Below are positions 44,874 to 55,699 of a stretch of DNA of 64,000 nucleotides, piece after piece. Positions within the stretch are counted from its first letter, which is position 1. Each line of letters opens with the position of its first letter. The translations under genes were made by a program, and so were the position numbers. Source of the DNA: Gavia stellata (lineage: Eukaryota; Chordata; Aves; Gaviiformes; Gaviidae); contig NW_026776913.1 of assembly GCF_030936135.1 (NCBI RefSeq), forward strand, positions 310,001 to 374,000, written 5' to 3'. The notes beneath the pieces were generated by a model. That model ran no database searches and was not told the DNA's origin. It was given only the letters and a program-made list of their open reading frames with translations.

Positions 44874-45110
44874 CCTCTGCTGCGAGGCTGTGCCGGGCTC
44901 CTGGGATGGAGGGAGCTCATGGCAAGCGGGCAGCACTGCCGAGAGACAGCTCTGCCCAGGAGCAGCTCCTCTGCAGAGCGCAGCAGGGCTGAGGGCACTG
45001 CCTGCAGGCACCGAGGGGAGAGGAGTGAGGCAGCGAAGGGTTTAAGTCAGTCAGGAGGAGGAGTATGCTGAGAGCTCAAAGTAGGAGAAATCTTCACAGC
45101 CCTTGACATG
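44874..45110 (+). promoter_or_regulatory. Predicted 5' noncoding exon and proximal promoter, class 2
   Basis: Homologous to 13241-13477. From about 45020 it departs from the other copies and leads into a local partial tandem duplication. Confidence 0.4.
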
Positions 45111-45357
45111 GTAAGTCTCTGGCTGCAGGGCAATGCAGCTGGAGTTTGTGGAGGGCTCTCATAAACGTGGCATAGTCCCCAGGAATCTCACTCCTGTGTA
45201 GAGGAGGTGGCAGGGCATGACGGCTGCCTTCTCCCAGGGATGAGGAGTGAGGCATTGAAGGGTTTAAAGGCAGTCTGGGGTGGGAGGACAGAGGCGAGCT
45301 CACTGGAGGAGAAATCTTCACAGCCCTTGACATGGTAAGTCTCTGGCTGCAGGGCAA
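45086..45357 (+). repeat. Local tandem duplication that doubles the splice donor
   Basis: A 51-base run (ggagaaatcttcacag ... gggcaat) occurs at 45086-45136 and 45307-45357, a period of 221. Each copy has CATG then GTAAGT (donors 45111-45116 and 45335-45340), so OR 47144 has two candidate 5' exons. Intron length would be about 2.0 or 1.8 kb. Confidence 0.8.
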
Positions 45358-47120
45358 TTTAGGTACAGTTCATGGGCAGATCTCCTAATGGTGGCACATC
45401 CCACAAACTCTGAGAGCTTTCAGGGAGAACTGCCACAGGTGCTCCAGTGTAGAGGAGCAGGAGGTGCCCCAGAGCAGGGCTTCCCTGCTGCACCATGAGA
45501 GGGACAGGGCATGAGGGCTGCCTTCTGCCAGGGACGGCTGCAGGGTGTGAAGGTGGGTGTGCAGCCAGGGGTGCCCAGGGCTGTCCTTCCGAGCAGGGTC
45601 CCTGCACCCCCGGGGCTGGGTGCTGGGGCAGGGACTCTGCCGCCTGCCAGGGTCAGCACTCAGCCTGCCCGGGGAGCTCCCCACGGCGCTGTGGGGAGAA
45701 GCTGGGGGTGGAAGGAGAGACCAGTGCAATGGCAGGGTCCTTCTGCTGTTGAGAGGGTGCTGTGTGGGTCACGGCTGCTCACAGCTCCACATCACTGCAG
45801 GATCTTCCCAGGAGACTTTTCAGGAAGCACAGCAAGGCAGGGGCTGCCTGAAAGGGAAGGGTCCTGGTCTTTCACTCTTCTCCTCTGGATTGTCTGGGTG
45901 GGCAATGGCACATAGAAATTAATCTCTCATTTCCAGAGGAGGCACTGAAATTCCAAGTCTGTTCCTCTTAGAGGTGAATAAAGCGGGGAGTATTGGAAAT
46001 CACCATGCCGTGGTTACAGACAGCATCACTGTCACTTTTCCAGCCTCGCCAGGGCTGGTCTGATGTTCCCCTCAGAGCCTGCACACCCAGAGATGCCCCT
46101 GGGCAGTGTCCTGCTGCAGGGAGGGCTCTGCAGGGCAGAGCTGAGCAGGCAGCGGGTGGGATGGGCTCTGTGAGCACTGCCACGGAGGAGACACAGGGGA
46201 CAGAGAACCAGCTCCTGGCAGGGACAGCTGCAGGCAGCAGAGACAGGGACGGGGAGTGGGAGGACACTGCAAACGAGCACAGGGGGAGGGTGCGCTCAGG
46301 CAGCTCTCTTTCTGTGTTTCCCTGCAGATGTCTGCTGGGCACTGTCTGCGGGGCAATGAGCTGACTCTCTCTGTAGAACCTCCCATCGGAGGGACCCCCG
46401 AGTCTCTGCTTTGCCTGTCCTGCAGGGCTTGCAAGCTGCCCCCCAGAAAGGCGCAGCTCTGCTGTGGGATCCTCGGGAGTGCGGAGCCTTTCCTTGGAGG
46501 TCGGCACTCTCCTCGCAGAGTCAGCTGCTTCTCTCTGGGAGGGGTCGTGTCCTGCCCTCTCCATCACACCTCCACCTCTGGGCTGGGCTGGAGAAGAGTT
46601 TGCAGAGCTGTCCTTTGAAACAGGACTCCTCTGGTCTCATCAGAGTCCAGGTTTGGGGGTTTTTTTTAAAAGAGTAATTTGTGTGTGAAGTCATCTTCAA
46701 GGCAGGAAAATGAAAACACAGGGCAGATGGGAAAAGGGCTGATGGACACTGCAGCTTTGTGAAAAAACACAGACAAAATTATTACAAAGACATGCCAAGC
46801 CTCTCTGCCACAGCCCACGTTCTTCCATGAGTCATGAGTGCAGATATTGAACTTTTCCATGAAAGATGGATTACATTTTACATCCCCTGTGAACATCGGA
46901 GCTGTCACAAAGCAGTTCCCATGTACCCACTGCAGCAGAGCAAAGCTGACTCCTCAGCAGCAGAAGGGCAGAGCTCCTGCTCCTCACAGCACACTCAGCC
47001 AGCACAAACTAGAGAAAGGAAATGCATTCCAACTGCGGGGGGATTTCTATGAAAAATTGAGTGGATTTTCTTCGAGAAATCTGTCCTAACTTTTTTCCTG
47101 TCTTTTCCTTCTTTGGACAG
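45358..47120 (+). other. Predicted 5' UTR intron of OR gene 47144, GC-rich block
   Basis: Counterpart of 13484-14994. It ends with CTAAC at 47086-47090, a pyrimidine tract and ACAG at 47117-47120. It retains the segment 46404-46671 lost from the 15019 unit. The open frames here (up to 199 codons) are GC-block shadows. Confidence 0.55.
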
Positions 47121-47143
47121 AACTTAAGACCAGGAAACAGCAA

Positions 47144-48079
47144 ATGTCCAACAGCAGCTCCATCACCCAGTTCCTCCTCCTGGCCTTCACAGACACGCGG
47201 GAGCTGCAGCTCTTGCACTTCTGCCTCTTCCTGGGCATCTACCTGGCTGCCCTCCTGGGCAATGGCCTCATCATCACCGCCATAGCCTGCGACCACCACC
47301 TCCACAGCCCCATGTACTTCTTCCTACTCAACCTTTCTCTCATCGACCTGGGCTCCCTCTCCACCACTGTCCCCAAAGCCATGGCCAGTTCCCTCTGGGA
47401 CACCAGGGCCATCTCCTACTCAGGATGTGCTGCCCAAGTCTTTCTGTTTGTCTTTTTCATGTCAGCAGAACTGTATCTTCTCACTGTCATGTCCTATGAC
47501 CGCTACATTGCCATCTGCAAACCCCTGCACTACGGGACCCTCCTGGGCAGCAGAGCTTGTGTCCACATGGCAGCAGCTGCCTGGGGCAGTGGGTTGCTCA
47601 ATTCCCTTCTTCACACAGCCAATACATTTTCACTACCTCTCTGCAAAGGCAATGCCGTGGACCAGTTCTTCTGTGAAATTCCACAGATCCTCAAGCTCTC
47701 CTGCTCAGAAGCCTACCTCACAGAAAATTGGCTTCTTGTGGTTACTGCCTGTTTAGACCTTGGGGTTTTTGTTTTCATCTTGCTGTCCTATGTGCAGATC
47801 TTGAGGGCCGTTCTGAGGATCCCCTCTGAGCAGGGACGGCATAAAGCCTTTTCCACATGCCTCCCTCATATGGCCGTGGTCTCCCTGTTTCTCATCACTG
47901 CAGTGTTTGCCCACCTGAAGCCCCCCTCCATCTCCTCCCCATCCCTGGACCTGGTGGTGGCAGTTCTGTACTCGGTGGTGCCTCCAGCAGTGAACCCCCT
48001 CATCTACAGCATAAGGAACCAGGAGCTCAAGGATGCCTTTTGGAACCTGACCCCATGGATGCCTTTTCACAGAAAATAA
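47144..48079 (+). CDS. Olfactory receptor, family 14-like (OR14, gamma-c clade)
   Basis: A 311-residue odorant receptor. The ATG at 47144 follows the acceptor at 47120 by 24 bases. It has N3-S-S, GN 39-40, PMYFFL 56-61, C95, MSYDRYIAIC 116-125, C167/C177/C187, SY 215-216, KAFSTC 234-239 and NPLIY 284-288. Its most divergent part is late ECL2/TM5 (SEAYLTENWLLVVTACLDLGVF), where a Trp and an Asp replace residues shared by the others. ECL2 has K168 in place of Q. The C-terminus (WNLTPWMPFHRK) is unique. It is the right partner of the head-to-head pair with 32741. No defect seen. The AATAAA expected about 190 bases downstream is degraded (GTAAAA, about 48271). Confidence 0.95.
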   Translation: MSNSSSITQFLLLAFTDTRELQLLHFCLFLGIYLAALLGNGLIITAIACDHHLHSPMYFFLLNLSLIDLGSLSTTVPKAMASSLWDTRAISYSGCAAQVFLFVFFMSAELYLLTVMSYDRYIAICKPLHYGTLLGSRACVHMAAAAWGSGLLNSLLHTANTFSLPLCKGNAVDQFFCEIPQILKLSCSEAYLTENWLLVVTACLDLGVFVFILLSYVQILRAVLRIPSEQGRHKAFSTCLPHMAVVSLFLITAVFAHLKPPSISSPSLDLVVAVLYSVVPPAVNPLIYSIRNQELKDAFWNLTPWMPFHRK

Positions 48080-48949
48080 CCTGCCTCCCCTCCTCTCCAC
48101 ATTTCCCAGAGATTCTCTTAGGCCACAAGTCGGCTTTTTCCTCTTGTGATAATTCTACTCATGAAAAATTTTCTTGGTTTATACTCCTTCTGTTGAGTGT
48201 TGGTGGTGTCATGGGTCACCCTTGCACAACACTGTATCAGCTGTGGCCTGTCCAATGGCAGCTTTTCGGTAAAAGGGGATCTCCCAGGTGCAGTGCCTGA
48301 AGGCTGGTGGAGTTGCTTCCAAGAGAATATCCATAGAGTTTCTCTTTAAAAGTTTCTGTTCTCCTTTTGTTCTCAGTGTTTTTGGTGTTAAGCTCATGAT
48401 AAGGTTGGGTTCCATTGGAAAAAAAAAAAAAGTTCTGGTTTTAAAAGCTCTCTTCTTGATGGCCAGTGGTGGTGCAGATGGTCCATGAGCTCCCCATTAT
48501 CTCCTCAGCTTGCTACATATATGACAGTACTCCTAGCATATATCAGAGGTGTCAGGAGAACATGGGGACTCACGCTGTGCCCTGGGGTTGGAATGACTGG
48601 AGACTCAGAAGGTGTAACTCCCTCAAAGGGAACGTGCCCCAAAAGCAAAGCATTAAATCGAGCTACCCACAAACAAGGACTCTGCAGTTCCACTGGAAAA
48701 TTGTCCCAAACCAGTCCCACACTCCCACCATTTCCGTCTCTGCCCATACAGCAGAGCCCTGAGGAGGAACCTTTGCTGTGTGGTCACCTCTGTCCTCCTC
48801 CGAGGCTCAGTGGTACCCAGCTCCACTGCCATTATTAACAGAAAGGAAACCAGGTTCCCACTGACACTTATTACACAGTGAGTCCCACAGCTCTTGCCAC
48901 AGCTGGACTCTCAGCCCAGCCCATTCTCAGACAGCTCCATCAGGTGCTC
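48080..48949. other. 3' flank of OR gene 47144
   Basis: The first 100 bases match the 3' flank of the 24267 gene. There is an A-run at 48420-48430. No gene seen. Confidence 0.6.
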
Positions 48950-49193
48950 ATGGCCTTGTCTCGACAAATATTGAAAATCTCCATCGACTGATCACCCACC
49001 AACTGGCCTGCGTCCTTGCTCCCCTGTTTGGCTCTGAGGGATTTCTCAAAAACCTCTCTCTCAGCCTCTCCTTCTCCATCGCGTGCTCCAGGCCCCAACC
49101 ATTCTTCTGGCCTCTGCAGGACTCGCTCCAGCCTGTCAGGGTCCTTCTTGTGCTGGGGAGCCCCATCCTAGTCACAGTAGTGCAGACGCGGTC
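48950..49193 (-). mobile_element. Old CR1 LINE fragment
   Basis: Recognisable by the minus-strand ORF2 run for a TLKKDPDRLERV-type segment near 49120-49170 (ctcgctccagcctgtcaggg, then cttcttgtgctggggagccc). Truncated at 49194 by an LTR. Confidence 0.6.
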
Positions 49194-49194
49194 C

Positions 49195-49690
49195 TGTGGT
49201 GGGTTGACTTTGACCAGCAGCCAGACACCAACCCAGCTGATCAGTCACTGCCCCTACTCAATAGGGCCAAGGGAGAAAATAAGATGGACTAGCTCATGGG
49301 TCAAAGTGAAGACAGGGAGATCGCTTACTAATTCCTGTCACCGGCAAAGAAGAGCTGGCTTGGGGAAGAGAAATTTAATTTATTGTCAATTAAAAGAGAT
49401 TTGGATAGTGAGAAGATCTAACAGAAATATTAAAGAACATTTCCCCACCCCGCTCCTTTTTCCCAGGTTCACATTACTCCTTCATTCCCAATTCTTCTAC
49501 CCACCCCAACCCTGAGAGGCGCAGGGCGGGTGGGCAATGGGAAGGGTCAATCCGTACATAACAGTTCTTCTTGGACACTCCTTCCTCACACTTCTCTGCT
49601 CCTGCGTGCGTCCTCTCCACAGGATCCCACTGTAGTTCTGGTCAAGGCTATGTGCTGTTCACTTCTTTCTCTCTTACTTTTTTCCTTCAT
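49195..49690. mobile_element. Fossil avian retroviral solo LTR
   Basis: It starts TGTGGTGGGTTGAC and has the agaaaataagatggac run and pyrimidine-rich blocks of an LTR family widespread in bird genomes. No internal retroviral genes adjoin, so it is probably a solo LTR, and it sits among CR1 fragments. The right edge is approximate. Confidence 0.7.
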
Positions 49691-49973
49691 TCTCACGGCA
49701 TAGTTGAGGTTGGGAGGGGCCTCTGGAGATTATCTAGTTCAACCCCCAGTTGAGGCAGGGTCAGCTGGAGCAGGTTGCTCAGGACCTTGTCTAGGTGGGT
49801 TTGGAAGATCTCCAAGGATGGAGATGCCACCACCTCTCTGGGCAACCTGTTCCATTGTTTGACCACCCTCACAAACAAAAAGTGTTTTCTTGCATTCAGA
49901 TGGAATTTTATGTGGTTTTAATCTTTGTCCACCACCCCTTGTCTTGTTCATTGGGAACTACCGAGGAGAGTTT
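49691..49973 (-). mobile_element. CR1 LINE 3' end
   Basis: Minus-strand reading: ORF2 C-terminus [21 protein letters not shown], then 3' UTR. The 3' end lies at about 49695 (tagttgaggttggg). The terminal repeat is lost. Confidence 0.85.
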
Positions 49974-49974
49974 C

Positions 49975-50698
49975 ATAGAATCCCAGAATCATAGAATAGT
50001 TTGGGTTGGAGGGACCTTTAGAGGTCATCTAGTCCAACCCCCCTGCAATGAGCAGGGATGTCTTCCACAAGATCAGGTTGCTCAGATCCCCATCCAACCT
50101 GACCTGGAATGTTTCCAGGGATGGGGCATCTACCACCTCTCTGAGCAACCTGTTCCAGTGTTTCACCATCCTCGTCATAAAAGATTTCTTCCTTATAGCT
50201 GCTCTAAATCTATCCTCTTTTAGTATAAAACCATTAGCCCTTGTCCTATCGCAACAGGCCCTGCTAAAAGCTTTGTCCCCATCTTTCTTATAAGTCCTCT
50301 TTAAGCGTTGAAAGGCTGCGATAAGGTCTCCCCGGAGCCTTCTCTTCTCCAGGCTAAACAGCCTTCCTCCATAGGAGAGGTGTTCTATCCCTCTGATCAT
50401 TTTTGTGGCCTCCTCCGGAACCGCTCCGTGTCTTTCCTGTGCTGAGGGCTCCAGAGCTGGATGCAGGACTCCAGGTGGGGTCTCACCAGCGCAGAGTAGA
50501 GGGGCAGAATCACCTCCCTCGGCCTGCTGGCCACACTTCTTTTGATGCAGCCCAGGATATGGTTGGCCTTCTGGGCTGTGAGCGCACATTGCCGGCTCAT
50601 GTCCGGCTTTTCATCCCCCAGTAGCCCCAAGTCCTTCTCGGCAGGGCTGCTCTCAATAAGGCAGTTTGGCTCCCTTGTCTTCATTCCCTCCCATCAGG
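49975..50698 (-). mobile_element. CR1 LINE 3' half
   Basis: The 3' end repeat is at 49975-50000 (catagaatcccagaatcatag). The minus-strand ORF2 C-terminal region ([48 protein letters not shown]) extends to about 50690. A different subfamily from 51067-51778, and frameshifted. Confidence 0.9.
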
Positions 50699-50699
50699 A

Positions 50700-51065
50700 A
50701 TTTATGTGCTCCAATAAGGCCCCTCTGAGCCTGTTCTTCTCCAGACTGAACAGTCCTAGATCTCTCAGCCTTTCCTCCTATGGAAGATGCTGTAGTCCCT
50801 TAAACCATTTGTGGTTTCACCAGTGCAGAGGAGAGGGGAAAGACCACCTCCCTCCATCTGCCAGCAATGTTCTCCCAGGAGGCTGTTGGCCTTTGCTGCA
50901 GGGGTGCCGTATTGGCACATGCTCAGCAGCTTGTCCTGGGGACACCCAGTCCTTCTCGGCAGGGCTGCTATCTAGCTGGTCAGCCCCCAGCATGATGTCC
51001 ACAGTGTGGCTGGATCACAGGCTTTCCTCCCCCGGGGACATTCTCAGCAGCAGCTTGTCCTTCTT
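50700..51065 (-). mobile_element. CR1 LINE fragment
   Basis: Another minus-strand ORF2 piece (ctgttcttctccagactgaa, cagcctttcctcctatg, then cttctcggcagggctgct), with no intact 3' end. Confidence 0.75.
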
Positions 51066-51066
51066 C

Positions 51067-51778
51067 AAGAATCACAGAATCATTAAGTTTGGAAAAGACC
51101 TGTAAAATCGTCAAGTCCAACCATCAACCCAACACCACCATGCCCATGAAACCTTGCCCTGCAGTGCCACGTCCACATTTTCCTTTAACACCTCCAGTGA
51201 CGGTGACCTCACCACTTCCCTGGGCAGCCTGTTCCAATGCTTCACCTCTCTCTCAGTAAAGAAATTTTTCCTAATATCCAGCCTAAACCTCCCCTGGTAC
51301 AACTTGAGGCCATTTCCTCCTGTTCTATTGCTAGTCACTTGGGAGAAGAGACCAGCACCCACCTCTCTGCAACCCCCTTTCAAGTAGTTGTAGAGAGCAA
51401 TAAGGTGTCTCCTCAGCCTTCTATTCTCCAGACTGAACAACCCCAGTTCCCTCAGGTAGTGAGCGAGAAGGTCTCCCTGAGAGTCCTTTTCTCCATTTCC
51501 CTTAGCCACTCCTCACAACATTTGTTCGCAGGAACCTTCACCAGCTTCATTGCCCTTCTTTGGACAAACTCCAGCATCTCAATGTCTTTCTTGTAGCTAG
51601 GGGCCCAAAACTGAACAAAGTAGTCGAGGTGTGGCCTCATCAGTGCTGAGTACAGGGGGACAATCACTTCCCTACTCCTGTTGTTTCTGATACGGTCCCG
51701 GATGCCATTGGCCTTCTTGGCCACCTGGGCAAACTGCTGGCTCATATTCAGACAGCTTTCGACCAACACCCCCAGGTT
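51067..51778 (-). mobile_element. CR1 LINE 3' half at a duplication edge
   Basis: The 3' end is aatcacagaatcattaagtttgg at 51067. ORF2 C-terminus: [33 protein letters not shown], and a [13 protein letters not shown] segment. It is truncated at 51778 exactly where the block homologous to 31903 begins, so its insertion or a recombination marks the edge of the duplication. Confidence 0.9.
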
Positions 51779-52459
51779 AACGGCCCCAGGTCTGGGCAGG
51801 ACACCTGGGCAGACCCAAGCGCAGGCCCACACTGGAGGGACCGTGAGCGTGTGTGCCCGTGGGTAAGCGCTGCAGGATCTGCACAGACCACTTGTCACCT
51901 GCACACCAGACCAGCTTGAGAAGGGAGCGGGATGAGGCCGGTTGTGATACTCATGCCTGTGTGTGTTCTGCCGGTGCTGTGGGTGCTGCAAAGGTGCTGT
52001 TCCCTGCTGGAGTTGGTCAGGTGTGTCCATCTGTATTTCCTCGCCGAGACCGGCATTTAGCAATTTCCTTTGAGTGATTCCCCGTTGGGTGACCTCTCAC
52101 TTTGGGAGGATCCAGTCACTGCCCACCCCAGGAATGTGCTGCCCCTGCAGAACCCCCAGGCTCTCCAGGTAGCTGTAGATTCCCCTCCTGGAGGACGTCT
52201 TCTGCACAGTCATATGTGGGACAGCCCTGGGTGCGTAACTCAGTGCTCATTTACCATCTCCACGGCCACCATACACCAAAGGGTGAGTCCAAGATCCAGC
52301 CCCAGGTCTCTAACAGCTGTGACAATGTGACAACGAGAGTTTCTCTCTCAATTCCAAGGAGAGAAAGGCCCTTTTGAGGTGAAATTCCTTGGGCCTGTTG
52401 CTGCCATCAGCTTTGGAAGAAGAGCCCAAACTTCAGTCAGCACACTGGGGAGATCCCAT

Positions 52460-52465
52460 TTTATT
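52460..52465 (-). promoter_or_regulatory. AATAAA polyadenylation signal of OR gene 52580
   Basis: AATAAA on the minus strand about 115 bases beyond the stop. Altered in the paralogue 32741. Confidence 0.5.
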
Positions 52466-52579
52466 TCAGAAATGCTATGAGAGTGTAGCTCTGTCCCAGT
52501 GAAAGACAGACTTTTATATGAGAGCCAGGGAAGACAGAGCAGGCTCATTCCTCAGTAGAAGTAAGGAGAATCTCAAAAT

Positions 52580-53599
52580 TTATGTAGAAACACAGTAAAG
52601 GCTAATAACAACACAGATAATGAAAACAAAAAGGACAAAAGAGCAAACAAAGGACAGTCCAGCAATGGGATACATGGGAAACATCTCTAAAATCACTTTC
52701 TTAATGGCATCCTTGAGGTCCCGGTTCCTCATGCTGTAGATGAGGGGGTTCAAGGCTGGAGTCACCACTGAGTACAGCATTGCCATCACTGAATCCAGAG
52801 CTGCAGAGGAGATGGAGGGGGGCTTGAGGTAGGCGAACGTGCCAGTGCTGATAAACAGGGAGACTATGGCCAGGTGAGGGAGGCACATGGAAAAGGCTTT
52901 GTGCCGTCCCTGCTCAGAGGGAATCCTCAACACGGCCCTCAAGATCGGCACATAGGACAGCAAGATGAAAACAAAACACCCCCAGAATAGAAAAGCACTA
53001 AAACTGAAAGGCCCAGCTACCTGGAGGTAGGAGTCTGAGCAGGAGAGCTTGAGGATCTGTGGAATTTCACAGAAGAACTGGTCCACAGTATTGCCTTGGG
53101 AGAGTGGAAGTGAAAATGTATTGGCTGTGTGAAGGAGAGAATTGAGAAACCCACTGCCCCAGGCAGCTGTTGCTATTTTGGCACAAGCTGTGCTGCCCAG
53201 GAGGGTCCCATAGTGCAGGGGTTTGCAAATGGCAATGTAGCGGTCGTAGGACATGACAGTGAGCAGAAAAAATTCTGCTGACATCAAAAATGTAATGAAA
53301 AATACCTGGGCAGCACATCCTGAGTAGGAGATGGCCCTGGTGTCCCAGATGGAATTGGCCATGGCTTTGGGGAGAGTGGTGGAGATGGAGCCCAGGTCGA
53401 GGAGGGAGAGGTTGAGGAGGAAGAAGTACATGGGGCTGTGGAGGTGGTGGTCGCAGGCTATGGCGGTGATGATGAGGCCATTGCCCAGGAGGGCAGCCAG
53501 GTAGATGCCCAGGAAGAGGCAGAAGTGCAAGAGCTGCAGCTGACGCGTGTCTGCGAATGCCAGGAGGAGGAACTGGGTGATGGAGCTGCTGTTGTACAT
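52580..53599 (-). CDS. Olfactory receptor, family 14-like, extended C-terminus, upstream exon lost
   Basis: A 339-residue paralogue of 32741. The start is ATG at 53599 (MYNSSSIT; Tyr replaces the usual Ser2), with the acceptor AG at 53623-53624. GN 39-40, PMYFFL 56-61, C95, MSYDRYIAIC 116-125, C177 and C187, and NPLIY 284-288 are intact. Several near-invariant sites are not: S167 in place of the ECL2 cysteine, M238 in place of Thr in KAFSTC, and P218 in place of Gln in TM5. The hydrophobic extension 311-339 is kept. Homology to the other units stops at 54340, so the GC-rich block, splice donor and promoter are absent. The frame is open, but I read it as an incipient pseudogene or a gene that needs another promoter. 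Confidence 0.85.
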   Translation of the reverse strand: MYNSSSITQFLLLAFADTRQLQLLHFCLFLGIYLAALLGNGLIITAIACDHHLHSPMYFFLLNLSLLDLGSISTTLPKAMANSIWDTRAISYSGCAAQVFFITFLMSAEFFLLTVMSYDRYIAICKPLHYGTLLGSTACAKIATAAWGSGFLNSLLHTANTFSLPLSQGNTVDQFFCEIPQILKLSCSDSYLQVAGPFSFSAFLFWGCFVFILLSYVPILRAVLRIPSEQGRHKAFSMCLPHLAIVSLFISTGTFAYLKPPSISSAALDSVMAMLYSVVTPALNPLIYSMRNRDLKDAIKKVILEMFPMYPIAGLSFVCSFVLFVFIICVVISLYCVST

Positions 53600-54340
53600 C
53601 TGTTTTCTGTGGGCATTGGGACCTGTCCAAGGTGAAAAAGACAATGACAATTGAGGACAGACTTCTCTGAGGAAAATAACATGCTATTTGTCATAGAAAT
53701 CCCCATCCCTGTGATGAATGAGGAACAAGCCAGTGCATTCCCCAGCCCTGTCAATTGAATGGCATGGTGCCTGACAGTTTAAAACAGAGCTTGGGCACCT
53801 ACTTCCCATGAAGATACTTCCAGGGAAGGACACCCAGAGTCAGTGCCACAACAGAAGGTGACCTGCACCCCAATCCATATCCCAGAGAGCAAGAGCAGCA
53901 CGGAAAGGTGGGGAAACAGGGAAGAAAACTGCAATGCTCCAAAGCAATGAGGTGAGGACAGAAAGGCAGAGGGGTGTGCTGTGAAGCCTTCTCCTTACCC
54001 AGCTGTGCTCACCACCTCTCACATGGTGTTACTGTAGGGCAGGTGGTTTTAGTCTCTTTTTTGTGTACTGCATCCCAAGACACATCCACCTGGAGGGCAA
54101 GCTGCCCAGGGCATGACTCATAACGGGGACCCCATGGCCATGAAGGCAGAGGCTCTGCTGGGTAGGAGAGGAGACCAGGGGGTTGCTCTGGGGAAGGTAT
54201 CTGCACTCCAGGACATGGCAAGGAGGTGCCCAAATAGCCCTGCCATGGCATTTCTGGTAGCAGCTCCTTCTCATTCCCTGCCCTTGTCTCTGCTGGAGAT
54301 GTCCCTGCTGGAAGCTAATTCCCTGTCCCCATGTCTCTTT
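53600..54340 (-). other. Upstream remnant of OR gene 52580
   Basis: Matches 33761-34487 and, from 53786, positions 1-550. It includes the gagcttgggc run present at window position 1 but missing at 33945. No promoter-like block. Confidence 0.7.
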
Positions 54341-55699
54341 CAGGAGTGTATTCAAAGTGAAAAGAGTTCATCATTCACCAACAGGACGAAAGAATTTATT
54401 CTTTTCCCACTTCCCTTTATTTTTCTGCATAAACCTTAAGTGACAGCAGCAATCTGCAACTGATACTGAAAGAGAGCATATCCTAACTGACGAGGAATAT
54501 ATAGGGAAGTCACTACCCTTTATGGCAGAAACTATATGGGCAGTCTTGGTACCTTCCACCAACTCCACCATTTCTATCTTCAACCACGTGCGCCTTACAG
54601 CAGTGCTGTACAAACAGAGTCTTCTCAACTAAAGTCTGCAGCTGCGTGTTTCAGCCCCTTGGCACCAATTCCCACTGTTTCACCTGGAGAACGAGCTGCA
54701 CACAGGCACAGAAGGAAGTTTCTTACTTGCCAACAAACAAAACCAAAGGTAGACATAGTTCAATACAACATAGAAGACATTCCTCACCTGTATATTAAAG
54801 CCATCTTACCTCCTCATAAGTCCACTTTCCACAGTGGATAGCCTTAGACCGATGCAAAACACATCATTGTGTGAAGGACACATCCCAAGAGCACCCAAAA
54901 CACTTTCTGTCCCCTCCCAAGCCCTTGCCCACCTCCCCAGGCCTTTGCAGGGGAGGGAGGTTGGAGAGGTAGCCTTGATGCTGCACCGGCACTGCTAAGC
55001 AAGAGCCAAAACAGCGGTGTGGTAGCAACAGCACTGTGGCTACAAATATAAAGCTGAGCACCATGAGGGCTGCTATGGGGAACGTTAACTCCACCCCAGC
55101 CAGGGCCAGGACATGGCCAAATCTCCAGGTGTGTCAAGGTCTCTCTGGACTGAAGCTCCAACAGTCCAGCTGTTAAAGCACGTGTGCCAATGGTCATCCT
55201 GAGTCGTGGTGCCTCCAACGAGATCAGAACACTACAGATGACAAGAAGACTACTAGTGTAATGGAGCTGCTAACCAAGGTAGAAAGTACCGTGGTAACCA
55301 TCTCAGAACCACCAAAGGAAGGTCCAAAGTGAAGCCAAGGCAGGGCCAGTGGGGAAACGATGAAAACGAGTTGGCTTTTTACATGGGAGGGGATAAGGAG
55401 TAGTAAAGAGCAGGAATTGAGAGGTGGGAAAAGAGTGAAAAGGGAATGAAAGGTGAAGCAAAGGGAATGATCAGGGCTGTTTGGGGATAGCTGTCAAGCA
55501 GCCCTGCATCTGAGCAACACTGCCTGGAAACGGACAAGCAAGCTGCAGCTGCTCTGACCATACTAACATCTGACTTACTTCCATGGTGGTCATGTGGAAC
55601 TGAAAACTTTCCCTACTCTCATCAAGGGAAGACCCAGAGGGGAAGGAACTGCAGCATCATTTAGTTTTCCACTCTTCTGAATGGGACTCCAGGGGGTCT
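54341..55699. other. Single-copy intergenic DNA
   Basis: No match elsewhere in the window and no gene seen. Less GC-rich than the OR units. An 85-codon minus-strand frame (54628-54371) has no recognisable domain. Confidence 0.5.

Larger units (their letters stand above)
51779..54340. repeat. Segmental duplication block (partner 31903-34487)
   Basis: Direct-orientation copy containing OR gene 52580. Its upstream end at 54340 stops before the GC-rich block and the 5' exon. Confidence 0.9.
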
